This document shows, piece by piece, positions 53,415-64,000 of a DNA stretch of 64,000 nt (position 1 is its first letter; each line of letters starts with the position of its first letter). The notes below the pieces were generated by a model, which did no database searches, was not told where the DNA came from, and saw only the letters and a program-made list of their open reading frames with translations. This DNA is from Paracamarosporium sp. OC-R06-R3 (Eukaryota > Ascomycota > Dothideomycetes > Pleosporales > Didymosphaeriaceae), in NCBI GenBank assembly GCA_019828545.1, contig JACVRA010000050.1, forward strand, positions 620,001-684,000, in the 5' to 3' direction. The position numbers and the translations under genes were made by a program.

Positions 53415-53929
53415 GTGCTTGGATCTTCAAACCAACCCAATTAGGATATGATGTTATGAGGATATGACGCCGAAGTTGGCTCTTCATGTACGATCAGAGT
53501 AAAATAATAAATTAATCTTTATAATCATTGTATCAATTCTTACTTGATGTGAAACCCGCAATGAGGAGTAGGTGATTTGAATTGCGAGATATTGCCAAAG
53601 CTCTAAGCCTTGAAGGAACTCTGGTCGAAAAGCTGGCCGGGAGCAATGCCTCAGATGCATGACACCTTTGGTTGGCCATTTTGATTCAGCCACTCAGGGC
53701 AAGATTGTTTAGTCAGAAACATTACAGAAATTCTCCTTCGAGAGCTACACAGGTTAATAAAGACAAGGTTGTTCTTAATTGTGCTTACCCTAATCTAGTA
53801 TCGTTCAATCCGAAATCACGCTAAGCGAAACACCTTATGCGCAGCATCAGCTTCACTGAGCCTCCAACTTGGCCTTGTGTGTCTCCGACCATCATGTAGA
53901 AGACGCTCACTAGTATCTTTGATGCAACC
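53415..53929. other. Intergenic region
   Basis: About 515 bases, AT-rich in the first half (53490-53560). No gene seen. Confidence 0.5.
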
Positions 53930-56167
53930 ATGTCGCGTGACAGCTCACTACGATCGTCAGCGTGGAGCTTGTCCCCGACCCAAAGCCTCACCACAAGCTT
54001 CAGTTCAACAACCTCCGAGGTACGACGCAGTCGCAGTCATCGGAGGCGACGTTCGAGCGCCAGTGAACGTGATCGAAGTCTTGCGAAATACTCCAGGACG
54101 AGCATTCATCATCATGTCAGTTCGTACCGCCAGACTCCCGAGCCGAAAGCGCTTTGCGGCCCATGCCATAGTTTGGATTTAAACCACATTTTCACCTCAA
54201 GGAGACAGATCACGTCAGCATTTGGAGACTTCATTGCTTATGTAAATTGGGATACAGATTCTGACTGCACACTTTGCGCTTTCTTCAAGTCCATGCGTGT
54301 GCCGCATCCTCGCCGTGATGCAAACTCTAAATCCGATGAAAACGATGAAGCGCAAGGTATGGGCTACCACCTCCGTGCGTTTTCAGGCATGCTCTCATAT
54401 CGAGAATACTTCCTACGCCCTCCAACCAATAGGAAGACTAACGACTCCTCCGATACCATGCTCGCCGTGGTACCTAACGGCCTTTTCTCCGACATTAAAA
54501 ATCCACAGTATGCCAACACGTTCGGATCCGTGGGTTATATACTGCCTGTAGCCTGCTCTTCCCTCTCCCCCTGGCTCACAGGCCGACCTGTAGACCCCTT
54601 CCGCGTTAACTTCCCTCTCATCCAGAACTGGCTTCAGCACTGTAAGAAAAACCATAGTTGCAGGATGCGTTACTCACGTCCCTCGTCGAGCCTCCTGATG
54701 ATCGACTGCAAGACACTCGAGATTGTCACCGCGCCGCCAAATTGCAACTACTTTGCCCTAAGCTACGTGTGGGGTAACCCATCAGCTCCCGACTCGTCAC
54801 AACACCCTCCACTCAGCACGCACGATCTCCTCAGTACTGCCGCCCCTGTCGTCCGCGATGCGATCAAAGTCGTTCAAAGTCTCGGCTGGCGCTATCTCTG
54901 GGTAGACAAGTATTGCATCCCACAGGCGGACCCTGTGCTCAAGGGCGAGCAAATCGGAAAGATGGACCTCATCTACGAAGGCGCGTACTGCACCATCGTC
55001 GCCGCCTCGGGATCGAGCGACCAAGTCGGGCTTCCTGGAATCAGCATCGCACGATACCCACAACCCTCCTTCACGCTTGATGGCCGCGATACGCACTTCG
55101 TGTCCTCGTTGCCGGACCCGCAAGCCACGATACGGGGATCTACGTGGATAACACGGGCTTGGACGTTCCAAGAGGCAATCTGTTCGGCGCGTCGCCTTGT
55201 CTTCACCCCGCATCAGGTCTACTTCGAATGCAAAGCTATGCACAGCTGCGAAGCGGTCGAACTTCCGTTCTCCCTGCTCTCCGGCCCCCATGTCCGCCCC
55301 ATCCTCTTCCGTGATGAGTGGCTCGCGGGCACGCACCGCTTTGGCGCCCTGAGCGCCTTCTGGGCCGCCGTAAAGGCATATTCGCTGCGCTGCATGACGT
55401 TTGATACCGACGCTCTTGCAGCGCTGGATGGTGTCCTGCGCAGGTTCCAGGCCAGTCCAGCTTTCGTGTACAACATCTTCGGCGTTCCTATAGTCCTCAA
55501 GGAAGGGCCCCGGGGGGATAAAGATGCGCTGCTCGACGTCCGGCTCTTCGTTGCGGGATTGTCCTGGCACCATGGCAGTGCGGCGCGGCGCAGGAGACAC
55601 TTCCCCAGCTGGACGTGGGCGGGATGGGAGGGCAGCGTGCAGTTACAGCGCACATTCGGAGGTCCGGGGTATGTGAGTGATGTGCGACTATGGGTGCAGG
55701 ATGCGGACGGGGCGACGTTTCCGTGGGACATGTTCTGGGATGGGTTCTGGGGGCCTGAGGGGAAGGCAAAGTGTTATGCACGGTTCGGGTGCCTAGTCAT
55801 TGAGGCAGACACTTTCAAGGTGCAGCTTGTGCCGAGAGTGTATCAGCAGGGCCAGACTACGCCGGCGGCGGCAGCGAAGAGTGCCGTGTTTGACATGGTG
55901 AGTCCGTATGAGTCGAGTATAAAGTATTCGTCCATCATGTTACCGGTGAACCTGGTGGATCAAACAAAGATCACAACGGAGCTTTGGGATTGTGTACTGC
56001 TAGGAGCAAAAGCCAAAGGTGGGAACCCGGATGTCATGCTCCTTCGGTGGGACGTTGATATTGCGGAGAGGATCTGGGCGGGGACACTTTGGCCTCAGAA
56101 GAGTTATGGAAAATCGTCGACCGCGCACTTTCCGCCATTGCTGAGGAAGAAGTTCAAGTTGGGTTGA
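53930..56167 (+). CDS. HET-domain protein (heterokaryon-incompatibility type)
   Basis: Single exon, 745 residues. The HET domain spans about residues 270-440 with its three hallmark blocks: YFALSYVWGN, LGWRYLWVDKYCIPQ and ITRAWTFQEAICSARRLVF. Before it lie a basic Ser/Arg-rich disordered start and a Cys-containing stretch (CGPCHSL, CTLCAFF); after it a long domain of unknown type. HET domains trigger cell death after fusion of unlike hyphae and are related to TIR-like immune domains. No NLR partner or second incompatibility gene is seen beside it. Many copies per genome, each with varied C-termini, are usual in Pezizomycotina. Confidence 0.9.
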   Translation: MSRDSSLRSSAWSLSPTQSLTTSFSSTTSEVRRSRSHRRRRSSASERDRSLAKYSRTSIHHHVSSYRQTPEPKALCGPCHSLDLNHIFTSRRQITSAFGDFIAYVNWDTDSDCTLCAFFKSMRVPHPRRDANSKSDENDEAQGMGYHLRAFSGMLSYREYFLRPPTNRKTNDSSDTMLAVVPNGLFSDIKNPQYANTFGSVGYILPVACSSLSPWLTGRPVDPFRVNFPLIQNWLQHCKKNHSCRMRYSRPSSSLLMIDCKTLEIVTAPPNCNYFALSYVWGNPSAPDSSQHPPLSTHDLLSTAAPVVRDAIKVVQSLGWRYLWVDKYCIPQADPVLKGEQIGKMDLIYEGAYCTIVAASGSSDQVGLPGISIARYPQPSFTLDGRDTHFVSSLPDPQATIRGSTWITRAWTFQEAICSARRLVFTPHQVYFECKAMHSCEAVELPFSLLSGPHVRPILFRDEWLAGTHRFGALSAFWAAVKAYSLRCMTFDTDALAALDGVLRRFQASPAFVYNIFGVPIVLKEGPRGDKDALLDVRLFVAGLSWHHGSAARRRRHFPSWTWAGWEGSVQLQRTFGGPGYVSDVRLWVQDADGATFPWDMFWDGFWGPEGKAKCYARFGCLVIEADTFKVQLVPRVYQQGQTTPAAAAKSAVFDMVSPYESSIKYSSIMLPVNLVDQTKITTELWDCVLLGAKAKGGNPDVMLLRWDVDIAERIWAGTLWPQKSYGKSSTAHFPPLLRKKFKLG

Positions 56168-56510
56168 AAGGCAACTCAGCATCCGCCTCTCATTCATCTA
56201 CATCGCAGCAATCGTACTCCACATAAACTACCTCTCCGAGATTAATCTCAACGGAGTCATCACTCACCTTAATGTATAGTAAAGGATTCATATAGATTAA
56301 CGAAGCAATGTCAAATATTTACACAAGCTTGTCCTACGATTGTGGTTGCGATCGCCCTTTACTCCAAATTATGACATATGACCGGTGTACATTCGCTTGC
56401 AATATTGTGATAAAACGTGGTAAGTTATTAAAAAGAAAAGTGAGCTTCCATACCGACTAGACTCAATTGCATGATCCACATGAGAGAATAATGTCCGCGA
56501 CCACACATTT
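56168..56510. other. Convergent spacer HET / coiled-coil gene
   Basis: About 340 AT-rich bases between two 3' ends; nothing seen. Confidence 0.5.
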
Positions 56511-58049
56511 TTATTTGCACACAGCCAAAAACTCGACAGCTCCCTCACTCTCATCTCCCACGCTTACATCCTCATACTCAGCATCTGCCTCACATTCGTC
56601 TTCACCGCAGTTATCGTACTCCTCGTCGCGATCCTCCTCTTCGAGATCAACCTCAACCGATCCATCAGACACCTTAATACCTTCATCATGCTCCACGCCA
56701 TCTTCCCAGACAAAATCATTACCTTCATCAAAAAAACCAACCTCGTTCCCATGTAGTGTAACTTCACTCTTTAATCTTCCCACCATTTTAAGAGCCTCAA
56801 GCTGCCCCTCTAGTGCCTCCTGTCTCTGCAACAGCGCCTTTTCTAGCTTGCGCACCGCAGTGTCGCGTTCCGTCTCAGAGTGGAACAGACAGTCGCTCAG
56901 CTGCGCTCTGCGTGAACGGAGCTGATCGTTCCTCGCCTTTAAAATATCGCACTCCTTGGCTAATTCTTCAAAATCCATGCTCAAATCATGCTTTTGGAGG
57001 ATGAGGAATCTGTACTCATCCTTGAGTCCAGCGATGTGACCCGCGCGCTTTTCGGCTTTCTTCTCCAACGCATCGCGCTCCTCGATTGCCTGCTTGAAAT
57101 CAGTGGCTATGGCATCTAGGTCCAGATTCTGAGCCTGGTGAGCCTCTTTAAGCTCCTTGAAGTCGTTGAGCGTAACAGAATGCGCATCAGCTAGCGCAGC
57201 GAGCTTTTGATCTGTCTCGATATTCCGATGAACCAGATCAGTATGATTCTCCTTCAGCGCCACCCACTCATGATAGAGCAGTGCATAGCTCTGTTTATCT
57301 GACTCCAACTCTTGCTGTACCCCCTTCGTCATATCCACGGCAATCTGGTGATGAAGTTTCTCTGTATCAAGATCCTGCTTTAGCATCGCGTTCTCCTTTG
57401 CAAGCGCGACGCGAATTTCTTCTCCCTTCTTCAATACCTCCATTGCATTACCACCTGCTTCAAGCAACGCCTTGCATTTATCCTGCATTTCCTTGCGCCG
57501 CTCAATATGCCTCCTCTTCTCCTCGATACTCGACAACTCGTACTCCTCGCGCAACTTCGCCTCTCGCTCCTCAAACCCAGCCTCCATGGCTGCAATCACC
57601 TTCCTCAACCTTACAACCTCGCGCACGCTACTCGCGCGCGCAGCGACGACCTCCATAATCTTCAGCTGCGTCTCGTTTGCCAGCGCAGAAGCACGCTTTT
57701 CGGACACTTCGTACTTTGCTTTCCACGCGGCAGCCTCCTTAACCGCAATGTCTTTCTCCTGGACACCTACTTCCACGCGTTCATCGATGCTGCGACCCGC
57801 GAAAACGCCATCCGCTTCAGCAAGGCATTCGGCTATTTCTTTCCGCCGCTTCTGCTCCCGCTCTTTCAACGCGTGGTTACGCTTCTTCAGGTGCTCGTTC
57901 TCCAGCTCAAGTTCCTTGATGCGATGCTGGCTAGGATTGTGTCTTCCGGGCTGTTCACCAGCACCAGCGGGCGGCATCGTGGCTCCCTCGTTGGGTTGCA
58001 TGCCGAGGAGTGTTTCGAAGAAATCGATGATGGCGTCGGCAAGTGGCAT
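56511..58049 (-). CDS. Long coiled-coil protein
   Basis: Single exon, 512 residues. After a short hydrophobic start (MPLADAIIDFFETLLGMQP) and a Gly/Pro linker, residues ~45-440 are almost unbroken heptads rich in Glu, Lys, Leu and Ala (IKELELENEHLKKRNHALK, LEKALLQRQEALEGQLEALK). The last 70 residues are very acidic. There is no signal peptide or catalytic motif. The architecture suggests a structural or tethering protein; no specific family can be named. Confidence 0.8.
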   Translation of the reverse strand: MPLADAIIDFFETLLGMQPNEGATMPPAGAGEQPGRHNPSQHRIKELELENEHLKKRNHALKEREQKRRKEIAECLAEADGVFAGRSIDERVEVGVQEKDIAVKEAAAWKAKYEVSEKRASALANETQLKIMEVVAARASSVREVVRLRKVIAAMEAGFEEREAKLREEYELSSIEEKRRHIERRKEMQDKCKALLEAGGNAMEVLKKGEEIRVALAKENAMLKQDLDTEKLHHQIAVDMTKGVQQELESDKQSYALLYHEWVALKENHTDLVHRNIETDQKLAALADAHSVTLNDFKELKEAHQAQNLDLDAIATDFKQAIEERDALEKKAEKRAGHIAGLKDEYRFLILQKHDLSMDFEELAKECDILKARNDQLRSRRAQLSDCLFHSETERDTAVRKLEKALLQRQEALEGQLEALKMVGRLKSEVTLHGNEVGFFDEGNDFVWEDGVEHDEGIKVSDGSVEVDLEEEDRDEEYDNCGEDECEADAEYEDVSVGDESEGAVEFLAVCK

Positions 58050-58559
58050 CTTACTGACTCTATTTTGATTGCGTTTCTAGCAAGTTATTGAAGGAAACGA
58101 TTGTTCAGGTGGTTGTAGTGCTTGTGGTAGATGAGGGACGGAAGAGGGGAGGCGGAGGCAATATTAGGGTTCCGGAGCTGGGAGATTCGGGGTCTGGGTG
58201 CCGGGTTGTTGGGAGGGTTGGTAGCGGGCCTCAGGGGCACCACATCCATGGGAACAGGTGCGTGGAATGTGGAGAGAGCTGCCGCTGCTGCGTTGGGAGA
58301 TGGACTATTCGCATTGCTGCTATTGGAATTATGCGTGTTTCACATCACAGCGAGATCAAAACTGCGATTTTTCAGCGCAGCAGAATGGAGATGGTAACAT
58401 TTACAATTGATTTGATTTGACTCAGACTTTTTCTTTACCAAAACATGCCCGATTTTGCCGTGATCCTCTCAACAAACGGAGCACCACGCACTCACGTGCA
58501 CGCATAATCGACTCCCTGCTCTCGTGGCGACCGCCTCGCTCCTGCTCTCACACCAAGGT
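58050..58559. promoter_or_regulatory. Promoter of coiled-coil gene, Abp1 3' end
   Basis: About 510 bases. Short plus-strand frames have no content that I recognise. No gene seen. Confidence 0.45.
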
Positions 58560-61184
58560 TTACTCATTGAGCTGCACATAGTTGGCAGGGAAGAGGCCTG
58601 ATTTGCCGCCGTAGGTACCGAGCCACCAATCCTCGTCGGGGAATTCCTGTGAGATAGTTAGAGCACTGTAGGTTTGAATATGTGAAACTGCTTACGATAT
58701 CGGTAATAATGGCGTCTTCGGGGAAACTGATTTCATTGTCTTCTGCAGCTTCGTAGTCGTAAACAGCAGTGGCAGTAGGACCACTGCTGCCAGCAGGCTG
58801 TGGTGGACCTGCCGGTGGCTCTTCTTCGGCGGCAGGATGTGTGGGCAGTGGTGGAGGTGCACCAGCACCGGCTTCATCATCGCCTGCGTCTTCAACTAGC
58901 TCGACGTAGTTAGAGGGGAAGAGGCCTTGTTCACCACGCGAGTTGGTGCCCATCCACCAGTCTTCGTCTACCATGTCGATATCAGTGACAAGCTCGCCCT
59001 CTTGCAGTTCGAGCTCATTGTCTTCTGCCTTCTCATAGTCGTACTGGGCGACGGCACGCTTGCCACCACTGCCTCCGCCTGCTGCTGCACCAACTGCAGC
59101 ACCGGCCGCAGCACCAGCAACAGCACCAGCTCCAAAAGTAGCTGCCGCCACAGCAGCGCCAGCGCCTCGTGCGGGATCCTTCGCTTCCACTTGAGGCTCT
59201 GGGGACAAATCACGCTGCTCCTTGGCAGCTTGACTAAGCGCGCGTGTGGGCATAGGCGGAGGTTGCTCTTCGGCGGGAGAAAGCTCTGTAGGTGCAGCGC
59301 CGCGGCCGACCGGCATTGCTATGCGCACAGGCGAGCCAGAAGGCTCCGGTGAAGGGCTACGTGGAGGTTGAGGAGGAGGCGAGGGAACGCGTTGATGCTG
59401 GACAGGCGGCACATCTTCTTCTTCCGGTTCTGCAGGACGACTCGGTAGTCCTGGGATAGGAACACCTCGCACGCCTGCATTTGGCTTGCTCGACGTATCC
59501 AAAGCAGGCGGGCTTGGAGCGGAGGGCTCAGGGACGGGGCGGCTGGTAGGGGCACCCATAGGCGCAGCGCCCTTGAAGCGATCCTTAAGGGCACTGACAC
59601 CGCCGGCTGGAGAAGACGGCTCTTCCTGTTGCTGTGGTTCCCCTCCGGTACGTTGCTCGCTAAGGTTGCTAGTTGCAGACTGCCCAGTGCGAGTCGTTTG
59701 TACGGGTGCCCAAGATTTGCCTGTATAACCACTCTGCCAGCCACCACTCTTCTGGGCTTGAACAGGAGACGTGACACTTTCGCTACCGGTGTAAGTCTTG
59801 ACTGACTGACCCTGCGCCGCCTTCTTCTCTGCCCATATTTGTGCTGGTGTTTTGCCTCCCTGATCTGCAAAAGTCTTGCTGGCGGTACCAATTGGTGCAG
59901 TAGCCTGGATAGACTTGGTACCAAATTCACTGGGCGTGGGAGCCTTTGTTCCAGTGAACGCACTTGCTCCTCCAAATTTGTTTGCAACCTTAGGCTTGGG
60001 CAGACTCGTGAGTCGCTCTGGTTGCTTGAAAGCAGCAGATCGGTCTGCAAGAGACTTGGGAGCCTCTTCGTTCTCGTCGCTGCGGGCTGAAGTACCGGTT
60101 GCTGCAGGTGAGAGACCCGAGGAAGGTGGTGCTGCTTGCGCCTTGGCCCGGATAGCTGCGATGTCGACCTTACCTACGGGCTCGTACGCGCCCTTCACTA
60201 CAGTAGGTCTGTCGTCTTGCCCGGACGTTTTCGCTTGGGCACGGAGTGCGGCGATGTCGACCTTGCCAATTGGCTGGTAGCCACCCTTGACAACATCGGA
60301 TGGTGTGGGTTGCGGTTCTTGAGGCTGGAAGCGCGATGCCTCGGGCTTTTTCGAGGTGAGCTCTGCTATGTTGACCTTGGTGGGTTTGTAGGCAGATTCC
60401 ACCTTCTCCAGCTGTGAACGAGTCACCTCTGGCGCATCGGCACCCCAGCCGTCGGTATCGGTGTTCTGCTGAGGTGCTGCCCGTGAGCGGCCCAGCGGAT
60501 TGAAGCCAGAGCCTCCACCGCCTATTTGAGTAGGTGTAAAGACGGGTTTCTTTGCGGCAACTGGAGGTGGCTTGTTGGAAGAGGGGATGCTCGGAGCGCC
60601 CGAGTAGTTTGCGCCGGAGGCTTCAGAGACCTTTTGTACGATGCGCTCGGGGGTGAGGTCAGCATCCGACCGTGCGGTGACCTGGACGTGATATCCCTAC
60701 ACAGAATTAGCGTTTGAAGATGCGGAGCGAACCGGGTCAACAAACATGGAGCAGTTTCGAAACAACGCCGAGATGGCTTCCAAAATAGCCTTTGGTACGC
60801 TCGGGGACACCCTCGCCGCACTGCAACCGTCAGCCTAGCAATTACACAGATGCGTGGGCAACATACCCAAGCAATCAAAACATTCTTCGGGAGCGAGGTA
60901 TTGGGGTCCTTGACTTTGACGAATGCGAACTGGATGCGCCCATCCGAGAACTCATCTATCAGATCGGCAAGCTCGCCCTCGCCTGTCGTCTGGACCTTCA
61001 GAACGCTCTCCTTGCCGCCATCGTGCTGGAAGGCGCTGACCAGGGGCGCAGTGACGGTGAAGACGGCCCACTGGCCGAAGGTGGGCGAATTGGCCTGGGG
61101 CCCTGCAGGAGGAGGCGAATTGACGACGTTCTCGTAGCTTCGTTTTATGTTGGGGCCGTTGCTCGACGTGTTGAGCGTGGCCAT
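58560..61184 (-). CDS. ABP1: Actin-binding protein Abp1 (ADF-H, two SH3 domains)
   Basis: Four exons (60867-61184, 60746-60820, 58696-60696, 58560-58646) encode 826 residues. Residues 1-~140 form an ADF-homology domain (FAFVKVKDPNTSLPKNVLIAW, CGEGVPERTKGYFGSHL). An acidic DTDGWGADAPEV box follows, of the type that contacts Arp2/3. Then come three repeats around YxPxGKVDIAAIRAKA, a long Pro-rich region and an Ala/Gly run, and two C-terminal SH3 domains (AVAQYDYEKAEDNE, ~676-735; ATAVYDYEAAEDNE, ~770-826). The last intron lies inside SH3-2 (TDI|EFPDEDWWLGTYG). It links actin patches to endocytosis at the hyphal tip. Two SH3 domains, rather than the one in yeast, match filamentous fungi as I recall them. 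Confidence 0.93.
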
Positions 61185-61817
61185 GGTGAGGTCGGTGTGG
61201 AGCTGGGCGGGTATGGAGGGGTCGAGGATGAAGAGGAGGAGGGAGGAGGGCTGGGGAAGAGAGGATATTCGCGAGCAAGGGTGTCACGCCTCCAAGAGCA
61301 TGCGGCGAAACGGGGCTGGCTAAGGGTTGGGGCTGCACGTATTCACTGCTGCGTGTGTACGTTGCGTGGGCCTTGCATGCACCAGCGCAGCTCCAGCGCT
61401 GTACAGCACAGCCTCTTCGGGCCGCCCTCTCCCCCGGCCCTGCCCGCCAAGCCCACAGCGTCATCGCATCACGTGACGGGCCAAGCAGGTCGCGCCTGCG
61501 CTCGGGCCGCCGTTCGCCTCACCCAAACGGTTGGCTGCCAACGGCCGAGGCCTCACCCCAGCATCGCATGCTCTACCAAAGTTCACCGGACCTTCACCTC
61601 TGCCCGCCTGCTTGCCCCCCTCGTCAGACTCGTCGACAACACCTCTAGGCCGTATTGATCCTCCTGATAGCTCAAACATCCGTCCTCAGTGAAGCCTCCA
61701 GTGCCGCCCACCTTCCTCCACTCACGCGCACCCGTCCCGCCACCACTTCATGTCGTCCGCCTGTCGCGCGCGCCCGGTGAAGCTCCATCTGTGAGCTTCG
61801 CCCGAGGAAGGAGAGCC
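61185..61817. promoter_or_regulatory. Divergent promoter, ABP1 / F-box-like gene
   Basis: About 630 GC-rich bases. A plus-strand frame over 60792-61658 is antisense to the Abp1 first exon and promoter and has no domain. No gene seen. Confidence 0.5.
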
Positions 61818-64000
61818 ATGGACGAGCGCGAGTCCAGCACTGCTTCCTCGGTGGACTTCTACGGCTCCGAGAGGAAGCCTAGCACGCCTCCACCGGAGCC
61901 TCGAGAGGACGCTGTTCATACCAAGCGCAAGGCAGAAGAAGCTGGCTCGATCCAGCACAAGAAGCGCAGGCTTGACTCTCCGTCTCGTGGTGCTTGTGCG
62001 CTCAGGCCATGCGCTGGTCTCCCACCAGCTGCATGGCAGCGTGTGTTTCTTTGCTGTTCTCTGTCTGATCTCGGTCGATTGCTTCAAGTCAATCGATCAT
62101 TTCGTTCATATTTGACAGACGTCCACGACGTCTCTTTTCCCGTCTCAAATTCAGGGTCGTTGCGTCTCTTAAAGTCAGAGTCTATTTGGGCTGCAGCCCG
62201 CAATGCGCTTCCTGTTAAATCTCCAAAGCCTCTTCCTGGCTTTTCCGAGCTGCAAATGTGGCAGCTCGCCTGGTCCAGAAGGTGTCAGTACTGCCAGAGA
62301 CTCAGCTCAGGCACGACAGGCGAAAAGATCTGGCAAAAGGGCCCTGGCAACGACGGCGTGCGGACCATCTGGCCGTTCGGAATCAGGGCATGCGGAAGTT
62401 GTCTCATGGAAAAGTGCCAGACGGTGAGCAAATACATCATCGCATGGTTTGGACAAGCATTGACCCTGTAGGATGCGAGTCTACTATTCTCCAACGTGTC
62501 CGCTCTTCGGCCCGCCTTACCTTACGCCTTCATTACCACCGATCGGAGTTACGTTCCTGCCTATACGCTTCAAACCGCCACCACTCCAGCCGGTGTTGAA
62601 ATCGCCAAATACTACTACAAGCCGCATGTGGAAGATATCAGCAACGAGCTGAATAAAGCACTAGCCCTTGGTCCTGCAGCAGCAGAGGAATGGTCGAAAG
62701 GACTAGAAGCTCGCGGTCATGAGCGTATGAAGTTGGCAGAGAATTGGGAACGCTGGGAGGTCAAATACCAGTCGTGGTCAACTCATAACAGCACGAAGCC
62801 AGCAGCCACTGCTACGCCTCCTCCCGCACAAACAACGCTGAACGAGCCAGTTAGATCCCCAAAACAGCATGCTCCTTCTCCTATTATCCATGCCCCTACC
62901 CCGGCAAGTAAGTTCTTTTTTTTTCCCTCTTTTCTTTTGTCTGTGTGCCTGCCCTATGTGGGTACGCATTCTCGCAGTTCTTTTAGGCATATTTGATTAC
63001 AGCCTAACAGCTCCAGCCCCAGTTTACACTTACATGCACTCGCGTCCGCCGACTGTTCCTCAGCAGCTCACACCACAGCCTGCGCTGGGCGGCAATCCGC
63101 GCGGACTTCATGATGCGAATGAAGCGAAAGCAAATCGCAAAGCAGATATCGAACGACGCTGCCAGCAGATGCGGCCACCTATTCCGCCAAACGTATTACG
63201 ACACATGGACTCTTTTAGAGCAGCTATTCAGATCTCCCAGCCAATGAGTGATTACGCGTGGAGTGTGCTTGAACCCCGCCTTGTCGCCCAACTCCCTGCT
63301 GCCCAACAAGCGGAGGCCGACCACGTGTCGCGTATTGCATCCCTTCCCAAAACGATGGACCGTCACCCTGTGGAAGTAAATCCTAAAGAATCTAAAGAAA
63401 TCATGGACCGGGAATGGGACGAAGCTCAACGCCCGATCCGCGACAAACTCAGCGCGATTGCCGACGACTTTATCAACAAAGACTGGGACAGCGGTAGAGC
63501 AGTGACTTTCGAAAACAGCCCGAAGTTCGCCGTCGACGTTCTGTTATACGTGCGTCGCATGTTCTTTACGGAGTCTGCCAATGAGAGTAAAACATATGGT
63601 CAACGACATCACCAAAACATATCCGACGATGGACAAAATCCAAATCGGCCAAAGCTTGTGTTGGATAGCATGAAGTGGGTATATGACAACAAGATTAAAA
63701 ACCTAACTGAGCAGTTTCGGAAAGAGCTCTTCCTATGCTACGGGTCTGGCTGCGAAGGGAACACAAAGTTCTACGGTTTTGAAGGCGTTGTCCAGCATTT
63801 TGGAGCCAAGCACACTAATGCATTCAGCGTTGGCAATGTCGTTGTCGCATGGAGAGAAGCTGAATGGCCAGAAGAAACCCCGTTCCACCCGGACCCCACT
63901 TCTGTCAAACATGCTTTCCATTCCGTGTCAGGCACGGCCACTCACTCCGGCTACGGTGCGTACTACGGTGGGTATTCGCGTGCGGGAACCTCCACTCCTC
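61818..64000 (+). CDS. F-box-like protein with zinc-binding motifs (partial, 3' end outside window)
   Basis: Exons 61818-62428, 62480-62908 and 63012 onward give over 670 visible residues. A charged start with a probable nuclear signal (KRKAEEAG, HKKRRLD) leads into an F-box-like segment (LPPAAWQRVFLCCSLSDLGRLLQVNRSF). A Cys pair motif follows (CQYCQRL, CGSCLMEKC), split from the next exon. After a Pro-rich linker, the third exon holds a conserved-looking domain ending in CYGSGCEGNTKFYGFEGVV then HFGAKH, spaced like a degenerate C2H2 finger. It may be a substrate receptor of an SCF ubiquitin ligase (inference). The second acceptor near 63011 is chosen by phase. Confidence 0.72.

Noticed and set aside
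60792..61658. Plus-strand frame of 288 residues
   Set aside because: Antisense to Abp1 exon 1 and promoter; Gly/Glu runs only.
1..64000. CRISPR arrays, bacterial operons, transposase or reverse-transcriptase genes
   Set aside because: No spaced direct repeats or mobile-element proteins were seen; the DNA is eukaryotic.

Overview
The window is nuclear DNA of a filamentous ascomycete, most likely a Dothideomycete (inference). The evidence is intron-bearing genes with short GT-AG introns (mostly 45-60 nt, often with a CTAAC-like branch point), a HET-domain gene, LIM-RhoGAP, RPB4 and Abp1 orthologues, an intron-containing tRNA-Pro, and no operons. I resolved about 32 protein genes, most of them to exon level by matching donors, acceptors and reading phase by hand.

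Region A (1-18.5 kb) is a dense run of metabolic genes on both strands. Its left part carries the lower half of the 3-oxoadipate route: a 3-carboxymuconate cycloisomerase-like lyase (cut by the window edge), a thiolase, an iron-type alcohol dehydrogenase/maleylacetate reductase-like enzyme, and a mitochondrial succinyl-CoA:3-oxoacid CoA-transferase. Together these could take maleylacetate or carboxymuconate to 3-oxoadipate, 3-oxoadipyl-CoA and finally succinyl-CoA plus acetyl-CoA. Immediately to the right lie a 3-hydroxyisobutyrate dehydrogenase-like enzyme, an NAD(P)-binding atypical SDR, a classical SDR with a GC-AG intron, a type-B carboxylesterase, a metallo-beta-lactamase-fold hydrolase, a P450 and a DHA2-type MFS transporter. 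This looks like uptake and front-end tailoring of an unknown, possibly ester- or lactone-containing, aromatic substrate feeding the 3-oxoadipate funnel. No pathway transcription factor or ring-cleavage dioxygenase is visible, so the cluster may continue to the left.

Region B (18.5-28.5 kb) is conserved core: RPB4, a LIM-LIM-RhoGAP protein, an RBR ubiquitin ligase and a trans-aconitate methyltransferase homologue.

Region C (28.5-53.5 kb) is looser, more AT-rich and accessory. It holds a secreted tyrosinase, a LanC-like protein, two cysteine-rich single-pass membrane proteins, a secreted bicupin oxalate decarboxylase, a secreted SBP56/methanethiol-oxidase-like protein followed by a decayed tandem copy with RIP-like changes, an orphan gene, tRNA-Pro, a DUF1996 gene whose first intron does not restore frame, a 10-cysteine secreted protein, an FSH1 hydrolase and a small hydrophilic repeat protein.

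Region D (53.9-64 kb) holds a HET-domain protein, a long coiled-coil protein, actin-binding protein Abp1, and a partial F-box-like protein running off the right edge.
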